Assembly: GCA_048267265.1 (NCBI GenBank)
Contig: JBLWXW010000004.1
Location: 1-64,000, forward strand
Direction: 5' to 3'
DNA: 64,000 nt
Source of the DNA: GCA-2712005 sp048267265
Lineage (GTDB): Bacteria; Bdellovibrionota; Bacteriovoracia; Bacteriovoracales; Bacteriovoracaceae
Made by a program: the position numbers and the translations under genes. The notes beneath the pieces are model-generated. The model was not told the origin of the DNA. It made no database searches and worked only from the letters and a program-made list of their open reading frames with translations. Shown here in pieces: positions 1 to 8,831 of this stretch (position 1 is the stretch's first letter; each line of letters begins with the position of its first letter).

Positions 1-70
1 TATCTACGCCGGCAGTCCTGATAACTCGGCGCGCATTCTTGATAGTTTATTTAGAGAAGTGGCAAGATAA
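1..70 (+). CDS. 3' end of an unidentified protein
   Basis: An open frame enters from the left edge in frame 2 and ends at TAA 68-70. It leaves about 22 residues that end in RILDSLFREVAR. This is too little to assign a family. The following 156 bases hold a promoter-like sequence, so the gene probably ends its own transcription unit. Confidence 0.5.
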   Translation, partial: IYAGSPDNSARILDSLFREVAR

Positions 71-131
71 GTCCTTTAATTTTAACTAAGTTCCCGAAAC
101 CTTAACTGACAGAAAAAGTACATTTTTTCCT

Positions 132-151
132 AGTGTCGATAAATTGACACT
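132..151. promoter_or_regulatory. Perfect inverted repeat overlapping the -35 box
   Basis: AGTGTC (132-137) and GACACT (146-151) form a perfect 6-bp inverted repeat with an 8-bp spacer. The right arm lies on the TTGACA -35 hexamer of the promoter at 144-172. That is where a repressor site would sit, so it is a plausible operator for the sigma-54 regulator gene. A protein-binding role is inference. Confidence 0.4.
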
Positions 152-172
152 GGCTTAAGGATTGGCTACGAT
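144..172 (+). promoter_or_regulatory. Sigma-70-type promoter for the regulator gene
   Basis: A perfect TTGACA (144-149) is followed by a 17-bp spacer and TACGAT (167-172), which matches TATAAT at 4 of 6 bases. It lies 55 bases upstream of the GTG start at 227. A vegetative promoter suits a regulator at the top of a flagellar hierarchy. Confidence 0.55.
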
Positions 173-226
173 TTCTTTAGACCAGACAAAATCCAAGTCT
201 TTTGGGCAAGCTACAAGGGAATACTC

Positions 227-1783
227 GTGAAAGATTTAGATTTTTTGCATGCAACGTTTGATGGCGATGAGGCAAGCGACCTTAAGCCACTTCCTACAAT
301 TTACCTTGTAGAAGATGATCAAATTCTTGGTCGAGCAATACAGAGATATTTAAAGAAGTCATTGGGATTAGAAGTTGTTTACTTCGATAACCCCAATACT
401 TGTATAGAGCATTTTATTGAATTGAAGATGACAAAAGAGTTTGTTGATCCATTCTGTCTTGTTTCAGATATTAGCTTTTCTCAAGGTGGTCCAGATGGAC
501 TTCTACTCGTTGATATATTGAAAGAGAAAGGTCTTAACTTTGTATCTATTGTTATGACGGGCTTTGCTTCAATTGAAACAGCGATTATGGCCACAAAAAA
601 GGGTGTGTTCCACTATCTTACAAAGCCATTTGAGCTCAATGTATTGTCTGACCTGGTTGTTAAAGCACTCACTCTTAAATTAGATGTTAAAAAAGAAAGT
701 ATTCTTCAGGCCAAGAAAAATAAAGAAGAAGAGGCCTTAAAGAAAGCTCCAGGAGGAGCCTATAATTCAAGTATTCTACTAGAGGCACCAACAGAGGAAG
801 ATGTCTTCAATGGAATAATTGGACGCTCACAAGGCATGAAGGCCGTTTTTGAGAGGATCACCAAGGTTGCAGCTAGTGATTCAACTGTCCTTATTAATGG
901 GGCTTCTGGAACAGGTAAGGAGCTTGTTGCACGAGCTATTCATAACCTTTCTCCAAGAAACGAAAAAGATCTCATCAGCGTAAACTGTGGGGCAATTCCA
1001 GGAGAGCTCCTAGAGTCTGAACTCTTTGGTCACGTTAAAGGTGCATTTACTGGTGCTATCTCTGATAGAAAGGGCCGCTTTGAACTCGCTCATAAGGGTA
1101 CTATATTTCTAGATGAAATTGGAGATATGCCGCTTTTACTACAAGTGAAGCTCTTACGTGTTCTTCAAAATAGAGAAATTGAAAGGGTTGGAGGATCAGG
1201 TGCTACTCCAATTGATACCCGTATTATTACGGCCACTCACCGTGACCTTGAAAAGGCCGTTGCAGATAATAACTTTAGAGAGGATCTCTTTTATCGACTT
1301 AATGTTATTCCTGTAGTTCTTCCTTCATTGAAAGATAGAAGGGAAGATGTCCCTCTTCTTATCAGCTACTTCTTATCTCGCTTTGTATCTGCCGATGGCA
1401 GAAATAATATTGAATTCCAAGATGATGTTCTGGAAGTACTGCTTACCTATGATTGGCCAGGAAATGTTCGTGAGCTTGAGAACCTAATTGAGAGGCTTGT
1501 GATTCTTAAAGGTGGTAATACAGTGAAGATGTCTGATCTTCCGGCCAAGTTCCTCCACCATAGACCAGATATGAAGACATCTTTTAAGAATCTAATTAAC
1601 CTTCCTGATGAAGGATTAGACCTTAAGACCACTCTTTCCGATATCGAAGACTCGCTTATTGTACAGGCCCTAGAGCTGACTGGCGGTAATAAGAATCAAG
1701 CTTCAAAGCTTCTTAAGATGAATCGTACGACTTTGATTGAGAAAATGAAGAAGAAAGGTCTTATGGAGAATTCTCTCCAATAA
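227..1783 (+). CDS. Sigma-54-dependent response regulator (NtrC/FlgR-like)
   Basis: A 518-residue NtrC-type activator. The N-terminal receiver domain is complete: acidic pocket E29/D30/D31, phospho-acceptor D81, T111 and K133 (LTKPF). A linker of about 60 residues leads to the AAA+ domain with Walker A GASGTGKE (225-232), the sigma-54 contact loop GAFTGA (272-277) and Walker B FLDEIGD (294-300). A Fis-type helix-turn-helix lies near 489-513. It should drive sigma-54 promoters by ATP hydrolysis after phosphorylation. GTG 227 is preceded by CAAGGGA. The downstream flagellar genes suggest an FlgR/FlbD-like class-II flagellar regulator. No cognate kinase is adjacent. Confidence 0.9.
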   Translation: MKDLDFLHATFDGDEASDLKPLPTIYLVEDDQILGRAIQRYLKKSLGLEVVYFDNPNTCIEHFIELKMTKEFVDPFCLVSDISFSQGGPDGLLLVDILKEKGLNFVSIVMTGFASIETAIMATKKGVFHYLTKPFELNVLSDLVVKALTLKLDVKKESILQAKKNKEEEALKKAPGGAYNSSILLEAPTEEDVFNGIIGRSQGMKAVFERITKVAASDSTVLINGASGTGKELVARAIHNLSPRNEKDLISVNCGAIPGELLESELFGHVKGAFTGAISDRKGRFELAHKGTIFLDEIGDMPLLLQVKLLRVLQNREIERVGGSGATPIDTRIITATHRDLEKAVADNNFREDLFYRLNVIPVVLPSLKDRREDVPLLISYFLSRFVSADGRNNIEFQDDVLEVLLTYDWPGNVRELENLIERLVILKGGNTVKMSDLPAKFLHHRPDMKTSFKNLINLPDEGLDLKTTLSDIEDSLIVQALELTGGNKNQASKLLKMNRTTLIEKMKKKGLMENSLQ

Positions 1784-1822
1784 TCCCCCTATTACAAAAT
1801 TTGAAAGATAATCCTTATCCAT

Positions 1823-1846
1823 TAGCAATAGAGGCATTTATTGCTA
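1823..1846. repeat. 8-bp inverted repeat after the regulator gene
   Basis: TAGCAATA (1823-1830) and TATTGCTA (1839-1846) are perfect arms around an 8-base loop. It sits 40 bases after the regulator stop codon. It is AT-rich and has no T-tract, so it is a weak terminator at best. An operator is equally possible. Confidence 0.35.
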
Positions 1847-1900
1847 GTGTCACAATGTTACTGATGGAATCAGTCAGGATTACAAGCTGATGAATTTAGG

Positions 1901-1939
1901 CTTCGTCAAAAAATAAACATGGATTTTTTTGCCACGAAG
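1901..1939. repeat. Long imperfect hairpin upstream of the TPR gene
   Basis: CTTCGTCAAAAAAT (1901-1914) pairs with ATTTTTTTGCCACGAAG (1923-1939), apart from a two-base GG bulge. Nine Ts follow at 1951-1959. It could be a factor-independent terminator for the upstream regulator or a leader structure of the TPR gene. The low GC of the upper stem makes termination uncertain. Confidence 0.4.
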
Positions 1940-2073
1940 AAAATATTTCCTTTTTTTTTACGCAGAAGGATGTAAAATGGGATGGAGGTCGATGTACTTA
2001 GGAAGAGTAGAAGCGACACAACCAAATGATAAATAGGTCTTCAAGGCCTAGTGAGACAGGAAGTTTCATCTCG

Positions 2074-4761
2074 ATGGAAAAAAAGAGAAAACAGTTTTTT
2101 AAAACGAAGAACAAAGTTTTGACACTTCTCATTGTTTTAACAATGGGCTTTGTTTCTATGTCGGAAATTTCTGCTGATGTTCTTCAATTAGAAAATGCCT
2201 CAACACATTTGAGATGGAATGTATTTACTTCAAAAGATAACCTTGTCATTTCAAAATCTGGAAAAGTAATTAAGCTGAAAACCCTTGATAGTGAGCTTTT
2301 CAACGAATTAAAGAAAGAAATCAATAATGCAGGAGCATCCAAGAAAGGTGACTCCTATATAAAGAAGATAACTTATAAAGAACCTTCTAAGAATAATGTT
2401 TCTGAAATTGAAATAACTTTGGCCAGTAATGATGTTGAAGTATTTAACTTCTATCGTGAAAGAGATAAGAAGCACGTTTTTGATTTTTGGACTAATGATG
2501 AAAGCACTCCCTTGTCTCAAGTAAAGAGTAAGGTCGCTGAGAACGATAAAGTTAAGGCCAAAAATACACCAAAGGCCGTGGCCAAAAAAGTAGTAGCAAA
2601 GAAGAAACAGACTCCTAAAAAGAAGAAAGTAGCAAAGGTCATTAAGAATAAAGGTTATCGTGACTTTAGATATGGAGCCTCATTTGTTTGGGACTATCAA
2701 GGTTTAGCTCCTCAGATTGAAGGAACGATTGATCTTGCAGTGAAGACTCCTGAATATTTCTATCCTCTCAAAAATAGAGATTATGCTAAAAGTGATCAAG
2801 AAGCACACTTACAGCTAATGCTAAACTTTTATCGTAAAAAGAAGTATGGGCTTATGTATAAGTCTATGAAGTTATTTCAAGAGAAGTATGGTGCAGATAC
2901 AGATATCGACTTCATAGAGTATTTGAAGGCCAATGCTATTATTCGTGATCATATTGCTGGTGGAAATAGAGAGCCTTTGAAGATGTCTATCAATATGCTC
3001 ACATCTATTGCTGAGAGAACGAAAGAATATGATCTTCAGAAAGCAATTTATAAATATCTATTAACTTATTACAAGAAGTCAGAAGAATATGTTGAAGCCT
3101 TGGCCATTGCTAAGAAGTTCTATGTAAATAGTAAGGAAAACTTCGACTATGAAGAGAGTACTTACGCTGCTGAAGCTATTCTATTTAACCTAACGATGCT
3201 TAACCAAGTGGATAAAGTTTCAGAACTAATCAATGAAAAGACAATTCGTAAGATTATTAGTCCTGCTAAGCTTCTTACTTATGAAATTTATGTACATTTT
3301 CGTTTAGGTGAAATCAAAGAAGTTTTAAGCTTATATGAAAAGAATAAAAGAGGAATGGCCAAGCCTATTCGCCCCGAAATCCTTTTTAACGCTGCAGAAG
3401 CTTATTTTAGACAGGCAAACTATGAAGAGGCAATTAAGTTATTTGATGAATTTGTAACAGAGCATAGCTATCATACATTTTCTTCACAAGCACGATTAAG
3501 AATTGCTCTAGCATTTGAAATTCTTGAAAAGCCAGTAGACCAAAATATAGTACTCTATAAGAATGCAATTAACCGCTCTCAAGACCCTCTTGTGAGCGCT
3601 GAAGCTCGTATTCGTTATGCTGCTCTTAGATCTGTTCGTAAGTTAGAGCTAAGTGAATCCGATATTGAAAATCGAGCTTTTCTAGATCTTGATGAGAATA
3701 TAACTCTTACGAAGAATTTAAAAGAGCTTCTATGGCTTACTCGTCTAAGAACTTTCATTGTGGATAAAAAGTATAAGGAAGCCCTGACATATTTATCAGC
3801 ACTTCCTTTAAACTCATTACCTAAAATCAAACGAAGAGTATTTGAAGCAGATGGATCAGAGATTATTTATGGTCTTATTCAAAAAGATTATGAAAATGGT
3901 CATTATGCAGAAGTTATCAAAAAATGGAATCGCTATAAAAAGAGCTATGTTAACAAAGTGGCCAATGATTCTTATATGAACAATATGGTTGGAAAGAGTT
4001 ATTTAAAACTATCGCTCTATGAGGGTTTTGATAAGGTTTATGCCGATTTTAAGGCGCTTTCTAAAACTCCAGCTAGAACATTCCCAATATGGGTAGCAAG
4101 GCATGATCAAATTAAAATTGCTGAAGTTCTCAAGGAGCTAGATGTTATTAAAAGCATGAAGCTTAAGAACTGGGATTTAGCAGAGAGAGGCTTAAAAGAG
4201 CTTAATTCTAAGAATAAGGCTAATTACTATCAGGCCATTATTTATTTCAATAAAAATAATTTCCAAGATGCAGCGAAGTACTTTGAGATGTACTTATCCA
4301 AGCAAGACAAGCGGTCCATTTTTGACCCCATGGAACTGGCCATGATGATGAATATGTATACAGACTCACTCTATGAGATAGGTAAATTATCGAAATTCCA
4401 GAAAGTGGCCGATGCCATTTTGGCCGACACCACTAACTATGCACCAACCAGTGCTTATATGAAGAACATGAGGGAAAGGCTTGAATACCTCTCGATTGAG
4501 ATTGAGGCCGGTAAGAAGACAGCCAAGTCATCGTTTTCACTTGAGCCAATGATTTTGAAGTTTAAAAAGAATTACCCTGAATCGAGTCATACTGGGAGAG
4601 TTAACTATCTTTTAGGCATGGCGTTTGCACAGAATAAGAAACCTGATGAAGCAAAGAAGCTTTTTGAAGGAATCCTTAATGATGAGCAAACACCCGATAC
4701 GATTAAGGAAATGGTGAGATCAGAATTGTCGTTAATGGCGATTAAAGAACGAACGATATAA
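2074..4761 (+). CDS. Exported TPR-repeat protein of the flagellar locus
   Basis: The chosen start at 2074 gives 895 residues. It opens with a basic segment and a hydrophobic stretch (VLTLLIVLTMGFV) ending near SEISA, a plausible signal peptide. An in-frame ATG at 2026 would add 16 residues but has a poorer ribosome site; AGGAAG lies 11 bases before 2074. After an AMIN-like beta-rich part comes a Lys/Ala/Pro-rich linker (near residues 160-195 of the mature part), then about 650 residues of helical TPR-like repeats with YEEAIKLFDEF and FQDAAKYFEMYLS signatures. It probably scaffolds protein complexes in the periplasm. Its place between two flagellar regulators suggests a role in motor or wall assembly. 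No exact family recognised. Confidence 0.75.
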   Translation: MEKKRKQFFKTKNKVLTLLIVLTMGFVSMSEISADVLQLENASTHLRWNVFTSKDNLVISKSGKVIKLKTLDSELFNELKKEINNAGASKKGDSYIKKITYKEPSKNNVSEIEITLASNDVEVFNFYRERDKKHVFDFWTNDESTPLSQVKSKVAENDKVKAKNTPKAVAKKVVAKKKQTPKKKKVAKVIKNKGYRDFRYGASFVWDYQGLAPQIEGTIDLAVKTPEYFYPLKNRDYAKSDQEAHLQLMLNFYRKKKYGLMYKSMKLFQEKYGADTDIDFIEYLKANAIIRDHIAGGNREPLKMSINMLTSIAERTKEYDLQKAIYKYLLTYYKKSEEYVEALAIAKKFYVNSKENFDYEESTYAAEAILFNLTMLNQVDKVSELINEKTIRKIISPAKLLTYEIYVHFRLGEIKEVLSLYEKNKRGMAKPIRPEILFNAAEAYFRQANYEEAIKLFDEFVTEHSYHTFSSQARLRIALAFEILEKPVDQNIVLYKNAINRSQDPLVSAEARIRYAALRSVRKLELSESDIENRAFLDLDENITLTKNLKELLWLTRLRTFIVDKKYKEALTYLSALPLNSLPKIKRRVFEADGSEIIYGLIQKDYENGHYAEVIKKWNRYKKSYVNKVANDSYMNNMVGKSYLKLSLYEGFDKVYADFKALSKTPARTFPIWVARHDQIKIAEVLKELDVIKSMKLKNWDLAERGLKELNSKNKANYYQAIIYFNKNNFQDAAKYFEMYLSKQDKRSIFDPMELAMMMNMYTDSLYEIGKLSKFQKVADAILADTTNYAPTSAYMKNMRERLEYLSIEIEAGKKTAKSSFSLEPMILKFKKNYPESSHTGRVNYLLGMAFAQNKKPDEAKKLFEGILNDEQTPDTIKEMVRSELSLMAIKERTI

Positions 4762-4802
4762 AACCGGCCCAGGATAGGGTTCAAGAATTGACAGGAGGTC
4801 AA

Positions 4803-5732
4803 ATGGAAACGGTAAATGTTGAGCTATTTGGAAGAGATCCCAAGGTACAGAAGGCAGTTAATGTTGCATCGAATGTATCAGTTACAAAAGCCCCAGTATT
4901 AATTACGGGTGAAGCTGGAGTAGGAAAGAGAACTCTGTCTAAATTTATCCATGAGAATTCTAGTCGTGCAGAAAAACCTTATGAAATGGTTGACTGCTCT
5001 ACTGATGCTCAAACAGTTGAAAACCATATTCTTGGTTGGAGAGATGAAGAAGGACGTTTCAATAAAGGTGTTCTTGAGAAAGCAAATAAAGGAACTGTTG
5101 TTTTCGCAAATATCGATGGACTTGATGATGAGTTCCAAAAGAAACTTCATAAAATTATCTCTGAACTAGAAGACTACGATATTGATATCAGAATTATTGC
5201 TACAACAACAAAGAATCTTTCTAAGCTTGTTGGATCAGGTCGCTTCTACAGAGGACTTTATACTCTAGTGAGTAATAATACAGTGGCCCTGACTCCTTTA
5301 AGAGAAAGAGCTCATGATCTTGAAATGATGACAAAGCACTTTGTATCTCAATTTGCAGAGGGAAGATCTATTGAAATTGATCAAACTGCAATGGATAAAA
5401 TTCTTGGTCACTACTGGACACATAATGTTCATGAACTGAAGGCCGTTATCCAAACATCTGTAGCAAATTGTTCTGAAAATACACTTACTGAAACAGATCT
5501 TGAAATCGGTGAAAAGAAAGCGATGAATGTGATTGCTGATGATGATAACGAAGGAATTCGTTTGATGTCTCTTAAAGAAGCTGAAAAACTTCTGATTAAG
5601 AAAGCACTTATTCATACTAGTGAGAATAGAACTCAAGCAGCTAAAATTCTTGGAGTATCTATTAGAACACTTAGAAATAAAATTAATGAGTACCGTCAAG
5701 GTGGAAACTCATACTTCGTAAATTTAAGATAA
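4803..5732 (+). CDS. AAA+/Fis-HTH regulator without receiver domain or GAFTGA loop
   Basis: 309 residues, related to the sigma-54 activator AAA+ fold. Walker A GEAGVGKR (36-43), a Walker-B-like segment VVFANIDG (99-106) and a C-terminal Fis-type HTH (ENRTQAAKILGVSIRTLRNK) are present. The normal ELFGHxKGAFTGA segment is shortened to ILGWRDEEGRF (76-86), so the sigma-54 contact loop is absent. There is no receiver domain. It may act as a DNA-binding repressor, anti-activator or partner of the upstream regulator rather than a sigma-54 activator. ATG 4803 follows AGGAGGT; a TTG at 4788 is an unlikely alternative start. It lies directly upstream of flgB. Confidence 0.8.
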   Translation: METVNVELFGRDPKVQKAVNVASNVSVTKAPVLITGEAGVGKRTLSKFIHENSSRAEKPYEMVDCSTDAQTVENHILGWRDEEGRFNKGVLEKANKGTVVFANIDGLDDEFQKKLHKIISELEDYDIDIRIIATTTKNLSKLVGSGRFYRGLYTLVSNNTVALTPLRERAHDLEMMTKHFVSQFAEGRSIEIDQTAMDKILGHYWTHNVHELKAVIQTSVANCSENTLTETDLEIGEKKAMNVIADDDNEGIRLMSLKEAEKLLIKKALIHTSENRTQAAKILGVSIRTLRNKINEYRQGGNSYFVNLR

Positions 5733-5754
5733 TTTACAAGGAAAATTAGAAGAC

Positions 5755-5771
5755 CTCCCGTTTTCCGGGAG
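5755..5771 (+). promoter_or_regulatory. GC-rich hairpin just before flgB
   Basis: CTCCCG (5755-5760) and CGGGAG (5766-5771) form a 6-bp perfect stem with a five-base loop. No T-tract follows. The stem ends 8 bases before the AAGGAAA ribosome site of flgB. It may be an mRNA processing or stability element between the regulator and the structural genes. Confidence 0.4.
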
Positions 5772-5790
5772 CATGAGCAAAGGAAAAGTT

Positions 5791-6198
5791 ATGAATGTAA
5801 ACGATAAAACTCTTAAAGCACTGGCGGCCTCGCTCAACTTCCGTCAAATGCGCCAAGAAGTTATTTCGAGTAACATCGCCAATGCTGATACTCCCGGTTA
5901 TAAAGCAAAACGAGTTGACTTTGAAGCAGCGTTAGCGAGAGCGCTAGATGTAGATGGTGAAATGCAGATGAAGACAGGTGATGAAGAGCATTTTGATGTA
6001 GGTAATGGTGGATTTGATAATTTAGAGCCTGAGATTTATGAGGATTCAAATGGAGTTGTTTCTGAGGATGGAAACACTGTGGATCGTGAACAAGAGCTAG
6101 CAAAGATGGCCGAAAATAGAATTTTATATGATGCCGCTGTTCAGCTCTTAAATAAGAAACTTGGTCTAATGAAATATACAATTTCTAACGACCGCTAA
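5791..6198 (+). CDS. flgB: Flagellar proximal rod protein FlgB
   Basis: 135 residues. The family signature ISSNIANADTPGYKAKRVDFE lies near the N-terminus and a heptad-rich helix near the C-terminus (ENRILYDAAVQLLNKKLGLMKY). FlgB is the first rod subunit, exported by the flagellar type III system without a signal peptide. ATG 5791 was chosen over ATG 5773 because AAAGGAAAAG lies at the right distance. It starts the run flgB-flgC-fliE, the usual order. Confidence 0.93.
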   Translation: MNVNDKTLKALAASLNFRQMRQEVISSNIANADTPGYKAKRVDFEAALARALDVDGEMQMKTGDEEHFDVGNGGFDNLEPEIYEDSNGVVSEDGNTVDREQELAKMAENRILYDAAVQLLNKKLGLMKYTISNDR

Positions 6199-6212
6199 GG
6201 AAAGGATAATTA

Positions 6213-6650
6213 ATGGATTTTTTAACAAGTTTAAAAATTAGCTCTTCTGGACTTGCGGCCAATAGAAAGCGTATGGGTGCCATTTCTTCAAATATTGCCA
6301 ATGCGCAAACGACAAGAACGGCAGAAGGTGGACCATACCGTAAAAAAGAAGTGGTTTTTGGAAGTGAGCCTGCTCGTGAGAGTTTTGGTGAAATTCTAGA
6401 AGGGGAATTAGACGAGAAAGCACAATCTGTTCATGCAACGGAAGTGATCTCTTCGAATAAACCACCAGTTTTAAAATATGAGCCCAATCATCCTGATGCA
6501 AATAAAGATGGTTATGTGGCCTACCCTGATATTAATGTTATGGAAGAAATGGCGGATATGATTTCTGCTTCTCGTGCATATGAAGCAAATATCAGTGCAA
6601 TGAATACAACAAAATCTATGGCCATGAAGGCCCTAGAGTTAGGTCGATAA
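6213..6650 (+). CDS. flgC: Flagellar proximal rod protein FlgC
   Basis: 145 residues. The N-terminus has the flagellar axial motif (GLAANRKRMGAISSNIANAQT) and the C-terminus the paired helix ending in SRAYEANISAMNTTKSMAMKAL. It joins FlgB and FlgF in the rod. It starts 14 bases after flgB, behind AAGGAAAGG, so the two are translated from one message. Confidence 0.95.
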   Translation: MDFLTSLKISSSGLAANRKRMGAISSNIANAQTTRTAEGGPYRKKEVVFGSEPARESFGEILEGELDEKAQSVHATEVISSNKPPVLKYEPNHPDANKDGYVAYPDINVMEEMADMISASRAYEANISAMNTTKSMAMKALELGR

Positions 6651-6679
6651 GACCTTTGAATAGGTTATAGGAGTTAACC

Positions 6680-7051
6680 ATGTCTATTAATACAATAGGT
6701 GGAATCCAGGAAGTCTTAAATAAATATGATGCCCGTGCTTGGACCAAATCGGCCGAGATGCAGGGGCTTAAGGACTTTCAGTGGACACAAGAGCTCGAAG
6801 GAGCTGCTCCAACTCCGAGTCCAAAAGGTCATGAAACGTTCGGTGATTTTTTGGCAAATTCAATTAATGATGTGAATACTCTTCAACATAAGGCCAATGA
6901 ATCAATTCAAAAACTTGTGACTGGAGAGAATAAGAATATACATGAAACCATGCTTCACGTTGAGCAGGCGGAGATCGCATTCAAGTCGATGAATCAGATT
7001 CGTCAAAAAGTTCTCGATGCCTACCGTGAAGTTATGAAGATGCAGGTTTAA
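6680..7051 (+). CDS. fliE: Flagellar hook-basal body protein FliE
   Basis: 123 residues. The conserved C-terminal half is clear: TFGDFLANSINDVN, IHETMLHVEQAEIAFKSMNQIRQKVLDAYREVMKMQV. FliE links the MS ring (FliF) to the proximal rod. The N-terminal 50 residues are variable, as usual for the family. It sits 29 bases after flgC and directly before fliF. Confidence 0.93.
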   Translation: MSINTIGGIQEVLNKYDARAWTKSAEMQGLKDFQWTQELEGAAPTPSPKGHETFGDFLANSINDVNTLQHKANESIQKLVTGENKNIHETMLHVEQAEIAFKSMNQIRQKVLDAYREVMKMQV

Positions 7052-7104
7052 TTAGTTTTTAGCGTCAACTTTAGGATGAAGTTGATTTGGTTCAGGAGGA
7101 TATA

Positions 7105-8793
7105 GTGCAGGACTTAATTGAAAAGGTCTTTCGCAATTTTAAGGATTTCTTTGTTGGATTAGATTTCAACAAGAAAGTGGCCATGGTCGTAACAACAGCA
7201 TTTATTATTGCTGGTATTTCGAGCATGATTATTTGGGTATCAAAAACTCGATATGAAATCCTTTATTCCGACCTTAATAAAGAAGATTCAAAGAAAATTG
7301 CGATTCTCTTAGAAGAAAAGAAGATCCCTTATCAAATTGATAGTGATGGGAAAGTCATCAAAATTCCTGAAGATATGGTTAATAAATGGAGATTAGAAAT
7401 CTCTACCATGGGTGTAAACTTCAGTGGAACAGTAGGCTACGAAGTATTCGATAAGCAATCATTCGGTACAACTTCATTTGTACAAAAAGTTAATAAACAA
7501 AGAGCTCTTGAAGGAGAGCTCATTAAAACAATTAAGTATTTAAGAGGGGTGAAGAGAGCTCGTGTTCACTTATCCATTCCTGAGTCTTCACCATTTGTTA
7601 CAGAGAAGAAGCCACCAACAGCATCAATCGTCTTAGAGCTTGAGCGTGGTGTAACCCTAACCGAAGGTGAAATAAAAGGTGTATCTCACTTGGTATCCTC
7701 TTCTGTTGATGGAATGAGACCTGAAAATGTAGTCATCCTTGATGATCGAGGAAAAAAGCTATCTGAGAATATTGGAGATTCAATGACTGCTTACACGGCC
7801 AACCGAGTGGCCCTTCAGCAGAAAATGAATACTCAGTATGAAAAACAAATTGAAGAAATTCTAAGTAAAGTTGTTGGACATGGGAAAGTTGTTGCAAAGG
7901 TTAGCCTTACAATGGACTTTACGGAATCTGTATCGACAGAGACAACTTATGATCAAGAGAATAAGGCCGTTCTTTCAGAAGTTGAAAATAGCCAGAAACT
8001 TAATGGGTCAAGACCTTCACCTCAAGGTATTCCAGGGGCAAGATCTAATCTTCCTGGAGAAACACCTCAGCCAGGAATTCCTGAAACATCGAATAATGTT
8101 GAAAAGAAACTAGCGACTCGTAACTATAATGTTCCGTCAAAAGTGACAAAGTCTAAGAAACCAACAGCAGGAGTTAAGAAGATTTCTGCAGCGGTAATGA
8201 TAGATGGAAGATCTGTCCCCATTGTAGATGAGCAAGGTAATGCAGTTTTAAATGAAGATGGAACTCAAAAAATGAGGTACGAGCCATGGTCCGAAGCAGA
8301 TATTGCGAACTTCTCTGCAATCGTATCAAGCACTCTTGGTATCTCTGAGAGAAGAGGTGACCAGCTTGTTATTAAGAATATGGAATTTGCGAAAGAAGAT
8401 AGTGCAGCTATTGAAGCGATGCTAAGAGAAAAAGCGAATCGTGAACTCATTAAGAATATTATCAAGTATCTTACAATTGGACTCGCGATTAGTTTATTCT
8501 TCTTCTTAGTTGTTAGACCATTCATCCAGTGGATCACTGATAATACTGTTGAGTCTGTTGAGGATTTCCTCCCTAGAACTCTTGAAGAACTTGAAAGAGT
8601 TCAGGCAAATCAGAAACTTCCTGGTCTTGAGGATGCTCTACCACAGATGGAAGAGAAAATTAATCCCGAGAAAATTGAAGGTAATATGTTGAGAGAAAAG
8701 ATTATCTCACTAGTTGAAGCAAACCCTGCTAAAGCTGGGCAGATTATCCACGAAATGATTCACATGCAGGAATCTGATAAACAAATTGCGTGA
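7105..8793 (+). CDS. fliF: Flagellar MS-ring protein FliF
   Basis: 562 residues. An N-terminal transmembrane segment (about 20-43, MVVTTAFIIAGISSMIIWV) is followed by the ring-building motifs (YEILYSDLNKEDS, then the RALEGELIKTIKYLRGVKRARVHLS region). A Gly/Pro-rich extra loop sits mid-protein and a second transmembrane segment near 450-475. The cytoplasmic FliG-binding tail is intact (ANPAKAGQIIHEMIHM). GTG 7105 is preferred because AGGAGGA ends four bases upstream; a TTG at 7087 would start before that site. FliF forms the inner-membrane ring that houses the export gate and anchors the C-ring. Confidence 0.95.
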   Translation: MQDLIEKVFRNFKDFFVGLDFNKKVAMVVTTAFIIAGISSMIIWVSKTRYEILYSDLNKEDSKKIAILLEEKKIPYQIDSDGKVIKIPEDMVNKWRLEISTMGVNFSGTVGYEVFDKQSFGTTSFVQKVNKQRALEGELIKTIKYLRGVKRARVHLSIPESSPFVTEKKPPTASIVLELERGVTLTEGEIKGVSHLVSSSVDGMRPENVVILDDRGKKLSENIGDSMTAYTANRVALQQKMNTQYEKQIEEILSKVVGHGKVVAKVSLTMDFTESVSTETTYDQENKAVLSEVENSQKLNGSRPSPQGIPGARSNLPGETPQPGIPETSNNVEKKLATRNYNVPSKVTKSKKPTAGVKKISAAVMIDGRSVPIVDEQGNAVLNEDGTQKMRYEPWSEADIANFSAIVSSTLGISERRGDQLVIKNMEFAKEDSAAIEAMLREKANRELIKNIIKYLTIGLAISLFFFLVVRPFIQWITDNTVESVEDFLPRTLEELERVQANQKLPGLEDALPQMEEKINPEKIEGNMLREKIISLVEANPAKAGQIIHEMIHMQESDKQIA

Positions 8794-8831
8794 TAAAATA
8801 GAAGGACAAACCCGTTAGAGGAGGGGTGGCC

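Noticed and set aside
151..165. TGGC-N7-TTGG resembling a sigma-54 promoter
   Set aside because: The invariant GC of the -12 element is GG here, and a better sigma-70 promoter overlaps it.
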